From NCBI GenBank assembly GCA_963700495.1, contig CAVOXT010000004.1, forward strand, positions 186,001 to 250,000: 64,000 nt of DNA. Reading direction: 5' to 3'. Position 1 is the stretch's first letter, and every line of letters begins with the position of its first letter. Positions 51,104-60,221 of the stretch are shown here, one piece after another. Under the pieces are notes generated by a model that saw only the letters and a list, made by a program, of their open reading frames with translations, was not told where the DNA came from and did not search any database. Origin of the DNA: JACCTU01 sp963700495 (GTDB taxonomy: Bacteria > Actinomycetota > Thermoleophilia > Gaiellales > Gaiellaceae). A program made the translations under genes and the position numbers.

Positions 51104-51906
51104 GTGAGGAAGTACGCCAGCTCCCGGACCGGCCAGCGCGCGCTGAGGTGGTCGCGGCGAAGCGCGTAGAGATCGAGGGCGGACGTGTTGCCCCCGCGGA
51201 TCGCCGTCGCGCAGCTCTCGTAGCCCGCGGTGCGCGCCGCCTGCGCGATCGACTCGGAGAAGCGCGTTCGCTCGCCGTACGGGACGCTGAAGTGCCGCAC
51301 GGCACCGAGCCGCCGCGAGAGCTCCTCGCGTGAGCCCACGAGCTCGGCCTCGACCTCCTCGGGCGGGATCGCCGTCAGCTCTGGGTGCGAGCGCGTGTGC
51401 GAGCCGATCTCGTGGCCGAGCTCGAGCAGGCGCGATGCGCTCTCCCAGTCGAGCGGTTCCACGGGCAGCGGCAAGTGCAGCCGCTCGCGGCAAAACGTGC
51501 GCGCCCGCTCGGGCGATGCGTCGAGGAGCTCCGTGACGAGGAAGAAGCACGCGCTGAACCCGTGCTCGGCGAGCAGCGGCGCCGCGTTGTCGAGCTGGTT
51601 GCGAAAGCCGTCGTCGAACGTGACGACGACCTCGTCGCCGTCGGCCCTTCCGAGTCTCAAACGCTCGACGGCGTGGGAGAGCGACACCGGCGTGAACTCG
51701 CGGGCGAGGAACTGCAGCTGCCGCGCAAACTGCTCGCGTTCGTCGTCGAAGACGTAGTGGTAGTGGACGATCCGCACCCCGGGCCGGCGCGGCCGCGGCC
51801 AGACCGAGAGCCCGGCCAGCGCTGCCCCGCGCACGCCGCTGCGGATGCGGAAGCGCAGCGGACGGGCGCGCTCCAGCGCGCGACCGTCAGTGACGTACGA
51901 GCTCAC
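51100..51906 (-). CDS. Polysaccharide deacetylase (NodB domain)
   Basis: A 268-residue deacetylase-type protein. VRIVHYHYVFDD is the entry strand, VVVTFDDGFRNQLDN is motif 1, EIGSHTRSHPELT is motif 2 with the metal histidines, and FSVPYGERTRF corresponds to motif 3. No signal peptide is visible, so it may act in the cytoplasm on an activated or lipid-linked sugar. It starts with GTG 51906, inside the end of the asparagine synthetase-like gene, and overlaps the formyltransferase start by four bases. Deacetylation followed by formylation is a plausible pair of steps. Confidence 0.84.
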   Translation of the reverse strand: MSSYVTDGRALERARPLRFRIRSGVRGAALAGLSVWPRPRRPGVRIVHYHYVFDDEREQFARQLQFLAREFTPVSLSHAVERLRLGRADGDEVVVTFDDGFRNQLDNAAPLLAEHGFSACFFLVTELLDASPERARTFCRERLHLPLPVEPLDWESASRLLELGHEIGSHTRSHPELTAIPPEEVEAELVGSREELSRRLGAVRHFSVPYGERTRFSESIAQAARTAGYESCATAIRGGNTSALDLYALRRDHLSARWPVRELAYFLT

Positions 51907-53626
51907 GAGCGCGCGACTCTAGCCCCGCCCGCCAGAGCGAGAGCATCAGCAGCGCGTACTCCTGCGCGGGACCGGCCTGCGCGGCCGCCTTGCGGTCGAC
52001 CAACCCGTCCAGCGACCCGCGCGCATCTCCGGCGAGGTCGCGCAGCTCGCCGCGGAGCCACCGCTCGATCGGCGGGTCGAACCCCTGCTTGGGCCGGCGG
52101 GCGAGCTCGGCACCGAGACGGCGCTCGACCAGCCGCCGGATCGCGACCTTCGTCCGCACGCCGCGCACCTTCTCGCGGTCGGGCAGCGCGAGCCCGGCCT
52201 CGACGACGCGATGGTCGAGGAACGGAACGCGGAGCTCGAGCGAGTGCGCCATGCTCAGCTTGTCCGCCTTGAGCATCAGGTTGTCGGTCACGAACGACTC
52301 GAGATCGACCCACTGCAGCCGCCCGAGCTTCGTCAGGCCGTCGGGAGCTTCCGCGAACAGGCGCTCGAAGACGTGAGCGCGCGAGTCGCCGTCCATGAGC
52401 GCGAACCACGAGAGGTAGCGCGCGGCCTCCGGCTTCGCGGCGTGCTTCAGGAGCTTGGACGCACGGCGAACGACGCTCTTGCGCCCGCCGCGCTCGGGGA
52501 TCAGCCGGCCCAGCGGCCCGAGCGCGCGCAGGCGCGCGGCGACCGGGTCCCACGCGTAGCGCGAGTAACCGCCGAAGACCTCGTCGCCGCCGTCGCCCGC
52601 GAGCGCGACCTTGACCTCGCCCGCGACCGCCCGGCAGAGGTACCAGAGCGGGATCGCGGCGGGGTCGGCGACCGGCTGCTCGAGCTGCGCCGCGATCTGC
52701 GGCAGATCGTCTGCGAGGCTCGTCTCGACGAACAGCTCCTCGTGGCGGCTCCCGACCGCGCGCGCGACCGCTCGTGCCTGCTCACGCTCGTCGTACTCGG
52801 CGTCGGGGAAGCCGACCGTGAACGTCCGCAGCGGCTCCTCCAGCTCCGCCTCCGCCAGCGAGGCGATCAGCGAGGAGTCGAGCCCGCCCGAGAGCAGCAC
52901 CGCGAGCGGGACGTCGGAGCGCAGGTGCAGTCGAACGGCCTCGGCGAGCGTCTCCTCGAGCGGTTGCGAATTCGCGCGAGGCGACCACCACAGCTCCTCG
53001 CGGGTGCGCCCGTCCTCGTGGACGAGCAGGCGGCCGGGCCCGAGCTTCCGCGCGCCGAGGACCCCCGTCCGCTCACCGGGGACGTAGCCGAGCACGAGGT
53101 AGTCGGCGATCGCCTCGGGGTCGGGCTCCGCCGACGCGCCGAGCGCAAGGAGCGGCGCAAGCTCGGACGAGAACGCCAAACCCTCCCCGACGTCGGCGAG
53201 ATAGAGCGGCTTGATCCCGAAGCGGTCGCGCGCGAGGACCAGGCGCCCGTTCGACTCGTCCCAGAGCGCGAGCGCGAACATCCCGCGCAGCCGCTCGACG
53301 AAGCGCTCGCCGTGCTCCTCGTACAGGTGCGGCACGATCTCGACGTCACCGACTCCGCGGAACGTGTGGCCCTTCGCCTCGAGCTCGGCCCGGAGCTCGC
53401 GGTAGTTGTAGAGCTCGCCGTTCACGACGGCGACGACGTCGCCGCGCTCGTTCGACACGGGCTGGTCGCCGGTCTCGAGGTCGATGATGGCGAGCCGCCG
53501 CATCGCGAGTCCCGCGCGCTCGCCGACCCAGCGGCCGTGCCCGTCGGGCCCGCGGTGCCGCAGCAGCTCGACGACGTCCAGGCTCTCCGCGCGCGGGCGT
53601 CCGGCGATGCCGAGGATCCCGCACAT
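51887..53626 (-). CDS. asnB: Asparagine synthetase (glutamine-hydrolysing) family amidotransferase
   Basis: A 579-residue two-domain protein. The glutaminase domain starts MCGILGIAGR with nucleophile Cys2 and has LLRHRGPDGHG, AVVNGELYNYRELR and GMFALALWD. The synthetase domain has VLLSGGLDSSLIASLA (PP loop), ALAGDGGDEVFGGYSRY and LRVPFLDHRVVEAGL. In polysaccharide loci such enzymes often amidate a uronic acid or other carboxylate rather than make asparagine; which applies here is unclear. ATG start at 53626; the 63-base gap to the upstream aminotransferase could hold its own promoter. Confidence 0.87.
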   Translation of the reverse strand: MCGILGIAGRPRAESLDVVELLRHRGPDGHGRWVGERAGLAMRRLAIIDLETGDQPVSNERGDVVAVVNGELYNYRELRAELEAKGHTFRGVGDVEIVPHLYEEHGERFVERLRGMFALALWDESNGRLVLARDRFGIKPLYLADVGEGLAFSSELAPLLALGASAEPDPEAIADYLVLGYVPGERTGVLGARKLGPGRLLVHEDGRTREELWWSPRANSQPLEETLAEAVRLHLRSDVPLAVLLSGGLDSSLIASLAEAELEEPLRTFTVGFPDAEYDEREQARAVARAVGSRHEELFVETSLADDLPQIAAQLEQPVADPAAIPLWYLCRAVAGEVKVALAGDGGDEVFGGYSRYAWDPVAARLRALGPLGRLIPERGGRKSVVRRASKLLKHAAKPEAARYLSWFALMDGDSRAHVFERLFAEAPDGLTKLGRLQWVDLESFVTDNLMLKADKLSMAHSLELRVPFLDHRVVEAGLALPDREKVRGVRTKVAIRRLVERRLGAELARRPKQGFDPPIERWLRGELRDLAGDARGSLDGLVDRKAAAQAGPAQEYALLMLSLWRAGLESRARELVRH

Positions 53627-53689
53627 CGAACGATCGTAGCCGCGGCCCGTTACGGTTCTTTGAGCGTGCCGCTGGCCCTGAGCGGGCTG

Positions 53690-54859
53690 TCAACGCCGCA
53701 CAGCGGTCCGTGGCGCGACGTTCGCAAGGGCGCCGTGAACCGCATCGACCACGCGAGCAGTCTCGTCGGAGGTCATAGCCGTCCAGAGCGGGAGGCGCAC
53801 GAGTCGCGCCCCGGCGGCGTCGGTCACGGGCAAGTTGCCCGTGAAGCGGCCGTAACGGCGACCCGCCGCAGACGAATGCAGCGGAACGTAGTGGAAGACT
53901 GCCTGGACACCGGCCGCATCGAGGCTCTCGATGAAGCCGTTGCGGTCGACCGAGTCTCCGAGCAGCAGGTAGTACAGGTGCGCGTTGTGCGAGCAGTGCG
54001 TCGGCACGACCGGGCGCCGCAACAGCTCCTTGCCCTCGAGCTCGGCAAATGCCTCGTGGTACGCGTTCCACGTCTCGAGGCGCTTCGCGAGGATCTCGGC
54101 TCCGGACTCGAGTTGTGCCCAGAGGAACGCCGCGTTGATGTCGCTGAGAACGTACGACGAGCCGATGTCGACCCAGCTGTACATGTCGACCTGACCGCGG
54201 AAGAACCTCGATCGGTCGGTGCCCTTCTCGTGCACGATCTCCGCACGCCCGACCCAGCGCTCGTCGTTGACGAGCAGCGCGCCGCCCTCACCGCACATCA
54301 CGTTCTTCGTCTCGTGAAAGCTCAGCGCGCCGAGGTCGCCGATGCCTCCGAGCGGCCGGTCTTTGTAGCTCGCCAGGACGCCCTGCGCGGCGTCTTCGAT
54401 CACGAGGAGCTCGTGGCCCCGCGCGAAGGCCATGATCTCGTCCATCGCGGCTCCGACACCGCCGTAATGGGTCGGCACGATCGCGCGCGTCCGCGGCGTC
54501 AGCGCTTCCTCCAGCCGGGCCTCGTCCAGGTTCAGTGTGTCCGGACGGACATCCACGAACACCGGGACGCCGCCCCGCAGCACGACCGCGTTCGCCGACG
54601 AGACGAACGTGAACGACGGCATGATCACTTCGTCGCCGGTCTCGATCTCGGCGAGGATCACGGCCATCTCGAGTGCGGCGGTGCACGAGGGCGTCAGGAG
54701 CGCGCGCCTTGATCCGATCTCGCTCTCGAGCCAGTCCGAACAACGTCCGCCGAACGGGCCCGCTCCGGACAGATGGACGTTGTCGATCGCCTCGCGGAGA
54801 TAGGCGAGCTCAGGGCCTGCGACGAAGGGCCGGTTGAACGGGATGTAGCCGGGCCTCAC
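53690..54859 (-). CDS. WecE/RffA-like dTDP-4-amino-4,6-dideoxysugar aminotransferase
   Basis: A 389-residue DegT/DnrJ/EryC1 family enzyme, GTG start at 54859. Residues follow E. coli WecE closely: YIPFNRPFVAGPELAY, LTPSCTAALEMAVIL, VIMPSFTFVSSANAVVLRGG, IVPTHYGGVGAAMDEIMA, VIEDAAQGVLASYK and LSFHETKN with the PLP lysine at about Lys185. It should aminate a dTDP-4-keto-6-deoxyhexose. Enzymes making that keto sugar (RmlA, RmlB) are not in the window. Coupled to the acyltransferase gene, and the formyltransferase 2.6 kb on could use its product. Confidence 0.9.
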   Translation of the reverse strand: MRPGYIPFNRPFVAGPELAYLREAIDNVHLSGAGPFGGRCSDWLESEIGSRRALLTPSCTAALEMAVILAEIETGDEVIMPSFTFVSSANAVVLRGGVPVFVDVRPDTLNLDEARLEEALTPRTRAIVPTHYGGVGAAMDEIMAFARGHELLVIEDAAQGVLASYKDRPLGGIGDLGALSFHETKNVMCGEGGALLVNDERWVGRAEIVHEKGTDRSRFFRGQVDMYSWVDIGSSYVLSDINAAFLWAQLESGAEILAKRLETWNAYHEAFAELEGKELLRRPVVPTHCSHNAHLYYLLLGDSVDRNGFIESLDAAGVQAVFHYVPLHSSAAGRRYGRFTGNLPVTDAAGARLVRLPLWTAMTSDETARVVDAVHGALANVAPRTAVRR

Positions 54860-55518
54860 AGCTGTTCCAGCTCCGAGCTCGTCACCGTCGAAGCGGCGGT
54901 CGGTTGGGCGGAGTAGACCTCTCCGCGGCCCGTGTCGTGCTTGATCACGGCGCCCGCGCCGATCACACAGTCGGGCGCGATCGACACGCCGTCGCGGATC
55001 GTGGCGTTGATCCCGACGAACGAGTTCTCGCCGACCCGTACGTTCCCCGCGATCGCCGCCTGCGGCGCGATGAAGCAATTGTCCCCGATCACAGAGTCGT
55101 GAGCGACGAACGCACCGCTCCAGAGAATCACGTTGCGACCGAGCGTTGCGAACGGCTGGACGATCACGCCCTCGAACACGAACGTGTTCTCGCGCACCTC
55201 GACGTCCCGCGCGATCAGCGCTTTCGGACTGACATGGCTGGCGAGCTCGTAGCCGCGGCGGCGGGCGTCCTCGCACAGCTCGCGCCGATGGCGGTTGACG
55301 CCGCGATATCCGACCGCGATGAAGAGCGCGTGGCGATCGGGCCCGTACGCCGTCTCCAGCTCCTCCCACGCGACGATCGGGAGGCCGAAGAGCTCGGTCT
55401 CGGCCACGAGCTCGCGGGAGACGGTGCAGGCGACGACCTCCCGCTGCCCGTCCTGCGTGAAGGCGAGGTAGGCGAGCCGCGCGAGCTCACCGGCTCCGAA
55501 GAGCACGACCGGCTTCAC
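54856..55518 (-). CDS. PglD/NeuD-like sugar O/N-acyltransferase
   Basis: A 220-residue two-domain protein. The N-terminal Rossmann-like part opens VVLFGAGELARLAYLAF, and the C-terminal part is a left-handed beta-helix: hexapeptide-like turns ARDVEVRENTFVFEG, IGDNCFIAPQAAIAGN and VGENSFVGINATIRDG with a catalytic-type histidine near HDSVIGDN. PglD-type enzymes acetylate the 4-amino group of a UDP- or dTDP-sugar, which matches the adjoining aminotransferase. GTG start at 55518, overlapping the WbqC stop. Confidence 0.84.
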   Translation of the reverse strand: MKPVVLFGAGELARLAYLAFTQDGQREVVACTVSRELVAETELFGLPIVAWEELETAYGPDRHALFIAVGYRGVNRHRRELCEDARRRGYELASHVSPKALIARDVEVRENTFVFEGVIVQPFATLGRNVILWSGAFVAHDSVIGDNCFIAPQAAIAGNVRVGENSFVGINATIRDGVSIAPDCVIGAGAVIKHDTGRGEVYSAQPTAASTVTSSELEQL

Positions 55519-56231
55519 GGCGTTGCCGCAGCCGTCTCGCGTGCGTGGCTCTTCAGGTAGCGCGTCGCCTCCGCACCGACGTTGAAGATCAGGTCGAGCG
55601 CGGTCACGGCATGGTCGAACGGCGGGTAGAGCTGCGGATACACCGGATAGCCGTCGTAGTCCATGAACTCGACCTCGATCCCTGCGTCGCGGAAGAGCGC
55701 CGCGTCGAGGTAGCCCCGCGCCGAGGGCCCGGAGAGGTAGCGCGTCGCACCGGCCGCGCGGCAGAGGGAGAGGACTCGTTCGCTGCGACCGCCTTCAGCC
55801 GGATACTCCGTCGACGGCGAGATCGGCGTGGAGATCCCGAGCGACTCGCAGATCGCGTCGATGAAACGCCGGTTGATCACGGTGAGGCGCGGATCGTCGA
55901 GCGTCGAGTAGAGCCGCTCGAAACGGGCCGCGCGCTCCTCGAAGTACGGCGCACGCGAGTAGTTCTGGACGATCGCCTTCCAGTGCTTCGCCGGCCAACG
56001 AAGGTCACTCGCTTCCGCCTCGTCGATTCGCTGTCCGTGCCGCCCGCTGTGGGCGACGGGGATCGTCAGCCATTGAGCGCCCTGCGGAGTCTTGATCCTG
56101 TTCCGGTTTCGCCAGTCGTTCTTCGTGTACTGCCGGTCGTCGTAGAGGATGAACTCGTCGGCGAAGCCGATCAGGTCGAAGTAGCCCTTCCACGGGACGT
56201 AGCAGGACTGGACGATCGCGACGGTCTTCAC
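55515..56231 (-). CDS. WbqC family protein
   Basis: A 238-residue protein of the WbqC family: VAIVQSCYVPWKGYFDLIG at the start, DEFILYDDRQYTKNDWRNRN, the middle QGAQWLTIPVAHSG and the end EFMDYDGYPVYPQLYPPFDH. The family is recurrent in O-antigen loci next to PglD-like and aminotransferase genes and may contribute to amino-sugar acylation, but its reaction is not settled. GTG start at 56231. Together with its neighbours it makes a conserved four-gene module (aminotransferase, acyltransferase, WbqC, GT2). Confidence 0.86.
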   Translation of the reverse strand: MKTVAIVQSCYVPWKGYFDLIGFADEFILYDDRQYTKNDWRNRNRIKTPQGAQWLTIPVAHSGRHGQRIDEAEASDLRWPAKHWKAIVQNYSRAPYFEERAARFERLYSTLDDPRLTVINRRFIDAICESLGISTPISPSTEYPAEGGRSERVLSLCRAAGATRYLSGPSARGYLDAALFRDAGIEVEFMDYDGYPVYPQLYPPFDHAVTALDLIFNVGAEATRYLKSHARETAAATP

Positions 56232-57220
56232 GAGAGGTCGGCGGTGCGGTCGCCCACCTCGCTGAGCTCACGCTCGCGGCCCGCGAGGCCGCCTTGCACT
56301 CGCTCGTCGACCACGAAGAGGGGCCGTCCTTTCACCTGCTCGAACACCTTCCCGAGGTAGAGCCCCGTCAGACCGACGAAGGTGATGATGAACCCACCGA
56401 TCAGGAGGAGCAGCACCGCGAGGCTCGTCCAGCCCGGGTATGTGTCCGTCGAGTAGTACTGGTAGACGAAGTACGCGGCGAGCGCGACGCTCAGCGCCGT
56501 CATCGCAAACCCGACGTAGACGATCCACCGCAGCAGCGCCGTCGTCTGGAAGAAGAGACCGTCGACCGCGACCCGGAGCAACGACCCAAACTTGTAGGAA
56601 CTCTCGCCTGCGTAGCGGTCTGCGTGCTCGAACTCGATCGACGTCCGGTCGAAGCCGAGCCAGTACAGGATCAGGAGGAAGTTTCTGTGCGCGTCAGGGA
56701 CGGAGAGGAACGCCCTCCGCGCCTTGGCGGACATCATGCTCAGGTTCGAGTGCTCGGTCTCGAGGTCGACCCCGGCGAGCGAGCGGCGGAGCGCGAAGTA
56801 GACACGGTTGGCGGCGCGGCGCGCAAGCGACTGTCTTCTGACCCGCCTGCGCGCGAAGACGATCTCGTGCCCCTCGAGCGCCTTTGCATAGAGGTCCGGG
56901 ATCGCCTCGGGCGGATCCTGGAGGTCGCAGTCCATGACGACCGTCCAGCGCCCCACGCTCTCGGCGAGCCCGGCGGTGATCGCAGCGTGCTGCCCGAAGT
57001 TGCGGCTGAGCCGGATCGCCTTCACATGTTCGTCGCTCGCGGCCAGGGCGAGCACCTTGCCCCACGACGCGTCGCGGCTGCGATCGTCGACGAAGACGAT
57101 CTCCCACGAATCGACGAGTTGCTCGAGCACGCTCGTCAACCGAGCGTGTAGGGCGGCCAGGCAGTCGTCGCAGTCATAGACGGGGACGACGACGCTGATC
57201 TCGAGGACTTCAGGGCGCAC
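56228..57220 (-). CDS. ArnC/GtrB-like GT2 with two C-terminal helices
   Basis: A 330-residue transferase. VVVPVYDCDDCLAAL, IVFVDDRSRDAS, LSRNFGQHAAITAGLAES and MDCDLQDPPEAIPDLY match the ArnC/GtrB group. Two long helices near 235-255 and 270-295 (VGFAMTALSVALAAYFVYQYY; LLLIGGFIITFVGLTGLYLG) anchor it. Such enzymes move a sugar from a nucleotide donor to undecaprenyl phosphate. Since an amino-sugar synthesis module precedes it in mRNA order, a formylated or acetylated 4-amino-dideoxyhexose phosphate carrier is a good guess. GTG start at 57220, overlapping the large membrane protein gene by 11 bases. Confidence 0.86.
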   Translation of the reverse strand: MRPEVLEISVVVPVYDCDDCLAALHARLTSVLEQLVDSWEIVFVDDRSRDASWGKVLALAASDEHVKAIRLSRNFGQHAAITAGLAESVGRWTVVMDCDLQDPPEAIPDLYAKALEGHEIVFARRRVRRQSLARRAANRVYFALRRSLAGVDLETEHSNLSMMSAKARRAFLSVPDAHRNFLLILYWLGFDRTSIEFEHADRYAGESSYKFGSLLRVAVDGLFFQTTALLRWIVYVGFAMTALSVALAAYFVYQYYSTDTYPGWTSLAVLLLLIGGFIITFVGLTGLYLGKVFEQVKGRPLFVVDERVQGGLAGRERELSEVGDRTADLS

Positions 57221-58725
57221 GCTCGGGCTCCATTCTGCCCGGGGCGCCTGTCGATGTGAGGTGCGTACGCCTGGCGAGCACGATCACGGCGACGACTCCG
57301 GCGACCAGCAAGCAGCGCCGTGAGCAGCTCGGTAGGCGACGAGCCGTCATCCACGAGACGCGGAACCTGGGTCGCAACGACTGCAAACCCGGCCCCCGTC
57401 AGCAAGGCTGCAAGGAGCTCTCGGGCCGACAGCGTCAAGCCGATGGCCAACGCTGCTGCGGCGAGCGCAAGGACGACCGCGGCCCCGAAGAACAGGACGG
57501 TGAAGCCGCTCTTGATGCCCACGAACTCGAGCGCCGTGCCGACGACGCTGTGATCCCGAAGGCGCTGGATCACGTGCTGGTCGAACGCGGCCAGCGGTGA
57601 CGTCACGGTCGTCGCGACGAGCATGGTCGCTCCGGCGAGCGCGAGCCCGACCGTCTCCCCGCGGAAGCAGCGGAGCGAGACCCCGACCCCGACGGCCAGG
57701 AACGGGAAGACCGGCATCAGGTACCGCGGCCCGGGCGCGGCGCCTCCGAGCAGATCAGGCGACGTCGCGTTCGCAAGGACGAATGCACCGGCTGCGGTGA
57801 GAATCACCACGGCCTCGGCGCGATGCCGGCGCAGGAGCACAACCGCTCCCGCGATCCCGGCCGCGAGCAGCGCGAGACCGGTCGGGTAGAGCAACACGAC
57901 CAGCAGCGAGCGAACCGACGGAACCCCGAAGCCGAACGAGCCGGTTGCAGCCGGCTGACCCGGGTAGTGCCATCCCTCGTAGGGGGAGCTGAGCGGCGAG
58001 CCGAGCGCCCACCAGTTGAAGATCGGAGTCGGAGCGACGCCGACGGCGAACGCGGCTGCGAACGTGAGGCCGCGGGCGAGTAGGCGGCCGCGCGCGACCG
58101 CGTAGCCGCCCAGGACCAGCGCGGCCAGCGCAGTCGAGCTCTCGGTGGCGGCGCTCAACCCGACGAGCAGCCCGGCTCCGGCGACGGCGGCCAGCGATGG
58201 AGCGCGGGCGCGCTCGAGCCAGAGGACGACGAACGCGCCGAACGTCAAGACAGCGGCCAGGAGGTGGGAGAAGTACAGGGTGGAGAACGGGAGCACGAGC
58301 GTCGTCGCGCCGAGCGCAACCGCGGCCGCGATCCCGTACCCCGGCTCGAAGTCGTCGGCGACACGCCAGACCAGCAGCAGGAGCACGAGCGCAGGCAACA
58401 CGACGGCCCAGAGGTGCAAGGCCCACAGAATCCGAGTCGTGTCTCCGTCCGTGTCGACGCCCGCCCGCTCGAGCGCGAGATACGGCGGGAGCGAGAAGAG
58501 CGCCAGCCCCGGTGACTTCGCCGCGTACAGATGTCCGCCGTGCTCGGTGACGTCGATCGTGCGGAGGTGGGGGTTCGTCCTGACCTCGTCGACGTTCGCG
58601 CGACCGGCCGCGAGCGCGCGAACGAGCGCGTAGTGCGCCTTCTGATTGTCCCCGGTCGGCTGGATCAGGAACGCATAGGCGAAGACCAGCGCGCCGAGCG
58701 CGACGATGGTCCACCGACGGCGCAC
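57210..58725 (-). CDS. Large polytopic membrane protein, AHYALVRALA family (one frameshift)
   Basis: A 504-residue membrane protein after removing one extra base near 57312; the span is 3n+1. It has about ten to twelve helices. The first external loop carries PTGDNQKAHYALVRALAAGR and VDEVR, and further motifs are SPGLALFSLPPYLALE, LPFSTLYFSHLLAAVLTFGA and GPRYLMPVFPFLAVG. These align with the 502-residue protein at 61489-62997. The plan fits GT-C/GT39-like transferases, but I recognise no named family. After correction it ends VLARRTHLTSTG...ERAP, the stop overlapping the GT2 start. Confidence 0.65.
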
Positions 58726-58734
58726 CGTGCGACT

Positions 58735-60172
58735 CTACCCGCCGTCTTGCGGCATCGTCGGGTCTGGCACGTACACGACGAAACCATCCACGCGCAGACG
58801 GTCGTACCCGCGGCGAACGAGCGCCGGCCGCTCCCGCCGCTCGGCAGCCGAGCCCTCCAGGAACACCCGGCCGGGGCGCGGGTCGGCCGCGACGGCATCG
58901 TGGTACGGCTTGTAGCGCCAGAAGCCGCTCGGGCTGGCGATGATGCGCTCGTCGCTCTCGAACGTGATCCGGTACGCAATCCAGTAGTTCGCGAGGACGT
59001 GACGGACGTGGTGTCGCTCCAACGTCTCCAGCACGGGCTGGATGTCCGCCGGAACGCGCAGCGGCGAGTAGCGCCCCTGATGCTCGAGCTGGACAAGACC
59101 GGCCACGGAGAAGGCGAGGGCGGCTGCGAGCGCTACGCCGGTGACAGCCGGGCCCACACGAACGAGCGCCGCTCCGAGCAAGAGGGCCGGCACGGGTGCC
59201 AGAAAGACGAGGTACCGCGGCTCGTCGACGAAGAACGTGAACGACGAGGCCGCGTAGAGGAAGGGATAGGCCGCGCCCACGACGAGCAGCGGCTCGAAGC
59301 CGGGGGGCCGCCGGAACAGCAGAACGACGACGAACGCGCCGAGGGCGAGCACGACGATCGAGGCGCCGACCAGACGGCCGGGTCACCCAGTCGAGCGAGT
59401 ACGGAACGCGGAGGCCGAGCCACGACGGCAGCACGATCGAGAAGAAATCCCAGAGCCGCTCGAGATACGTCGTCTGCTCGCCGGCGACGGAGCGAGGGAT
59501 GACGGCGTTCCACCCGTGGGTCGCGTTCCAGGCCAGCCACGGGAGAGCACCGAGCACGAGCCCCGGCAGGGCGAAGGGCACGAGCTTGAAGGCGGCCGGA
59601 CGCCGCCAGGCCAGCCAGGCGAGTGCGGGCGCAGCGAGCAGAAAGGACTGCAACGTCGCCCAGACGCCCAGCCCGAGCACGAGGCCGAGCAATGCGGCGT
59701 CTCGCTTCGAGTCGCGCGCGCGGAGTCGAAGACGAGCAGGATCGCCGCGAGACCGATCGCGAGCCCCGAGCGCGAAGTACCCGCGCGACTTCGTCGACCA
59801 CCAGACGAGAAACGGCGGCCAGATCGAGAACAGCGCTGCGCCGATCCGTGCCGCCGGCTCGCCCACGGTTCGCCGGCCGACCAGCCAGACGAGGAAGGTC
59901 GGCGAGCGCGTACATCGACGAGCGACGTCAGCTTGAGCAGGAGGGTGCGAGGGCCGGTCAACGGCGAAGGCGGCGGCCGCGACCAATGCCTCCTGCGACC
60001 CGCCGTACAGGCCGCCCCAGTAGAAGACGAGCACGTCGCCGTGCGAGCGCCTTCATCGCCATGAGCCCGACAACGGCCTCGTCCGACTCGAGCGACGTGA
60101 GCGGTGAGGCGAAGAGCCAGACGCTGAAGACCCGACCGCTGCTACGAGGGCGGCGACGCGACGATCGACCAC
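58735..60172 (-). CDS. GT39-like membrane glycosyltransferase, badly frameshifted
   Basis: A membrane transferase of about 475-480 residues spread over all three frames with at least seven shifts (about 60135, 60043, 59960, 59895, 59875, 59755, 59715, 59375). The read-through is clear: VFSVWLFASPLTSLESDEAV, VVGLMAMKALA, VLVFYWGGLYGGSQEA, LLLKLTSLV, TFLVWLVGRRTVGEPAARIG, GYFALG plus LAIGLAAILLVFDS, then a clean C-terminal half with RYLVFLAPVPALL and an external tail. ESDEAVVGLMA and YGGS are GT39/PMT-like catalytic-loop features. Most shifts are +1. It is either the worst-sequenced gene here or a true pseudogene; the GTG at 60172 is my start. Confidence 0.55.
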
Positions 60173-60221
60173 GCGGACACTCTCGGCGCCAGCCGCACGA
60201 CGGCTGAGGATAGTCGGCTCC

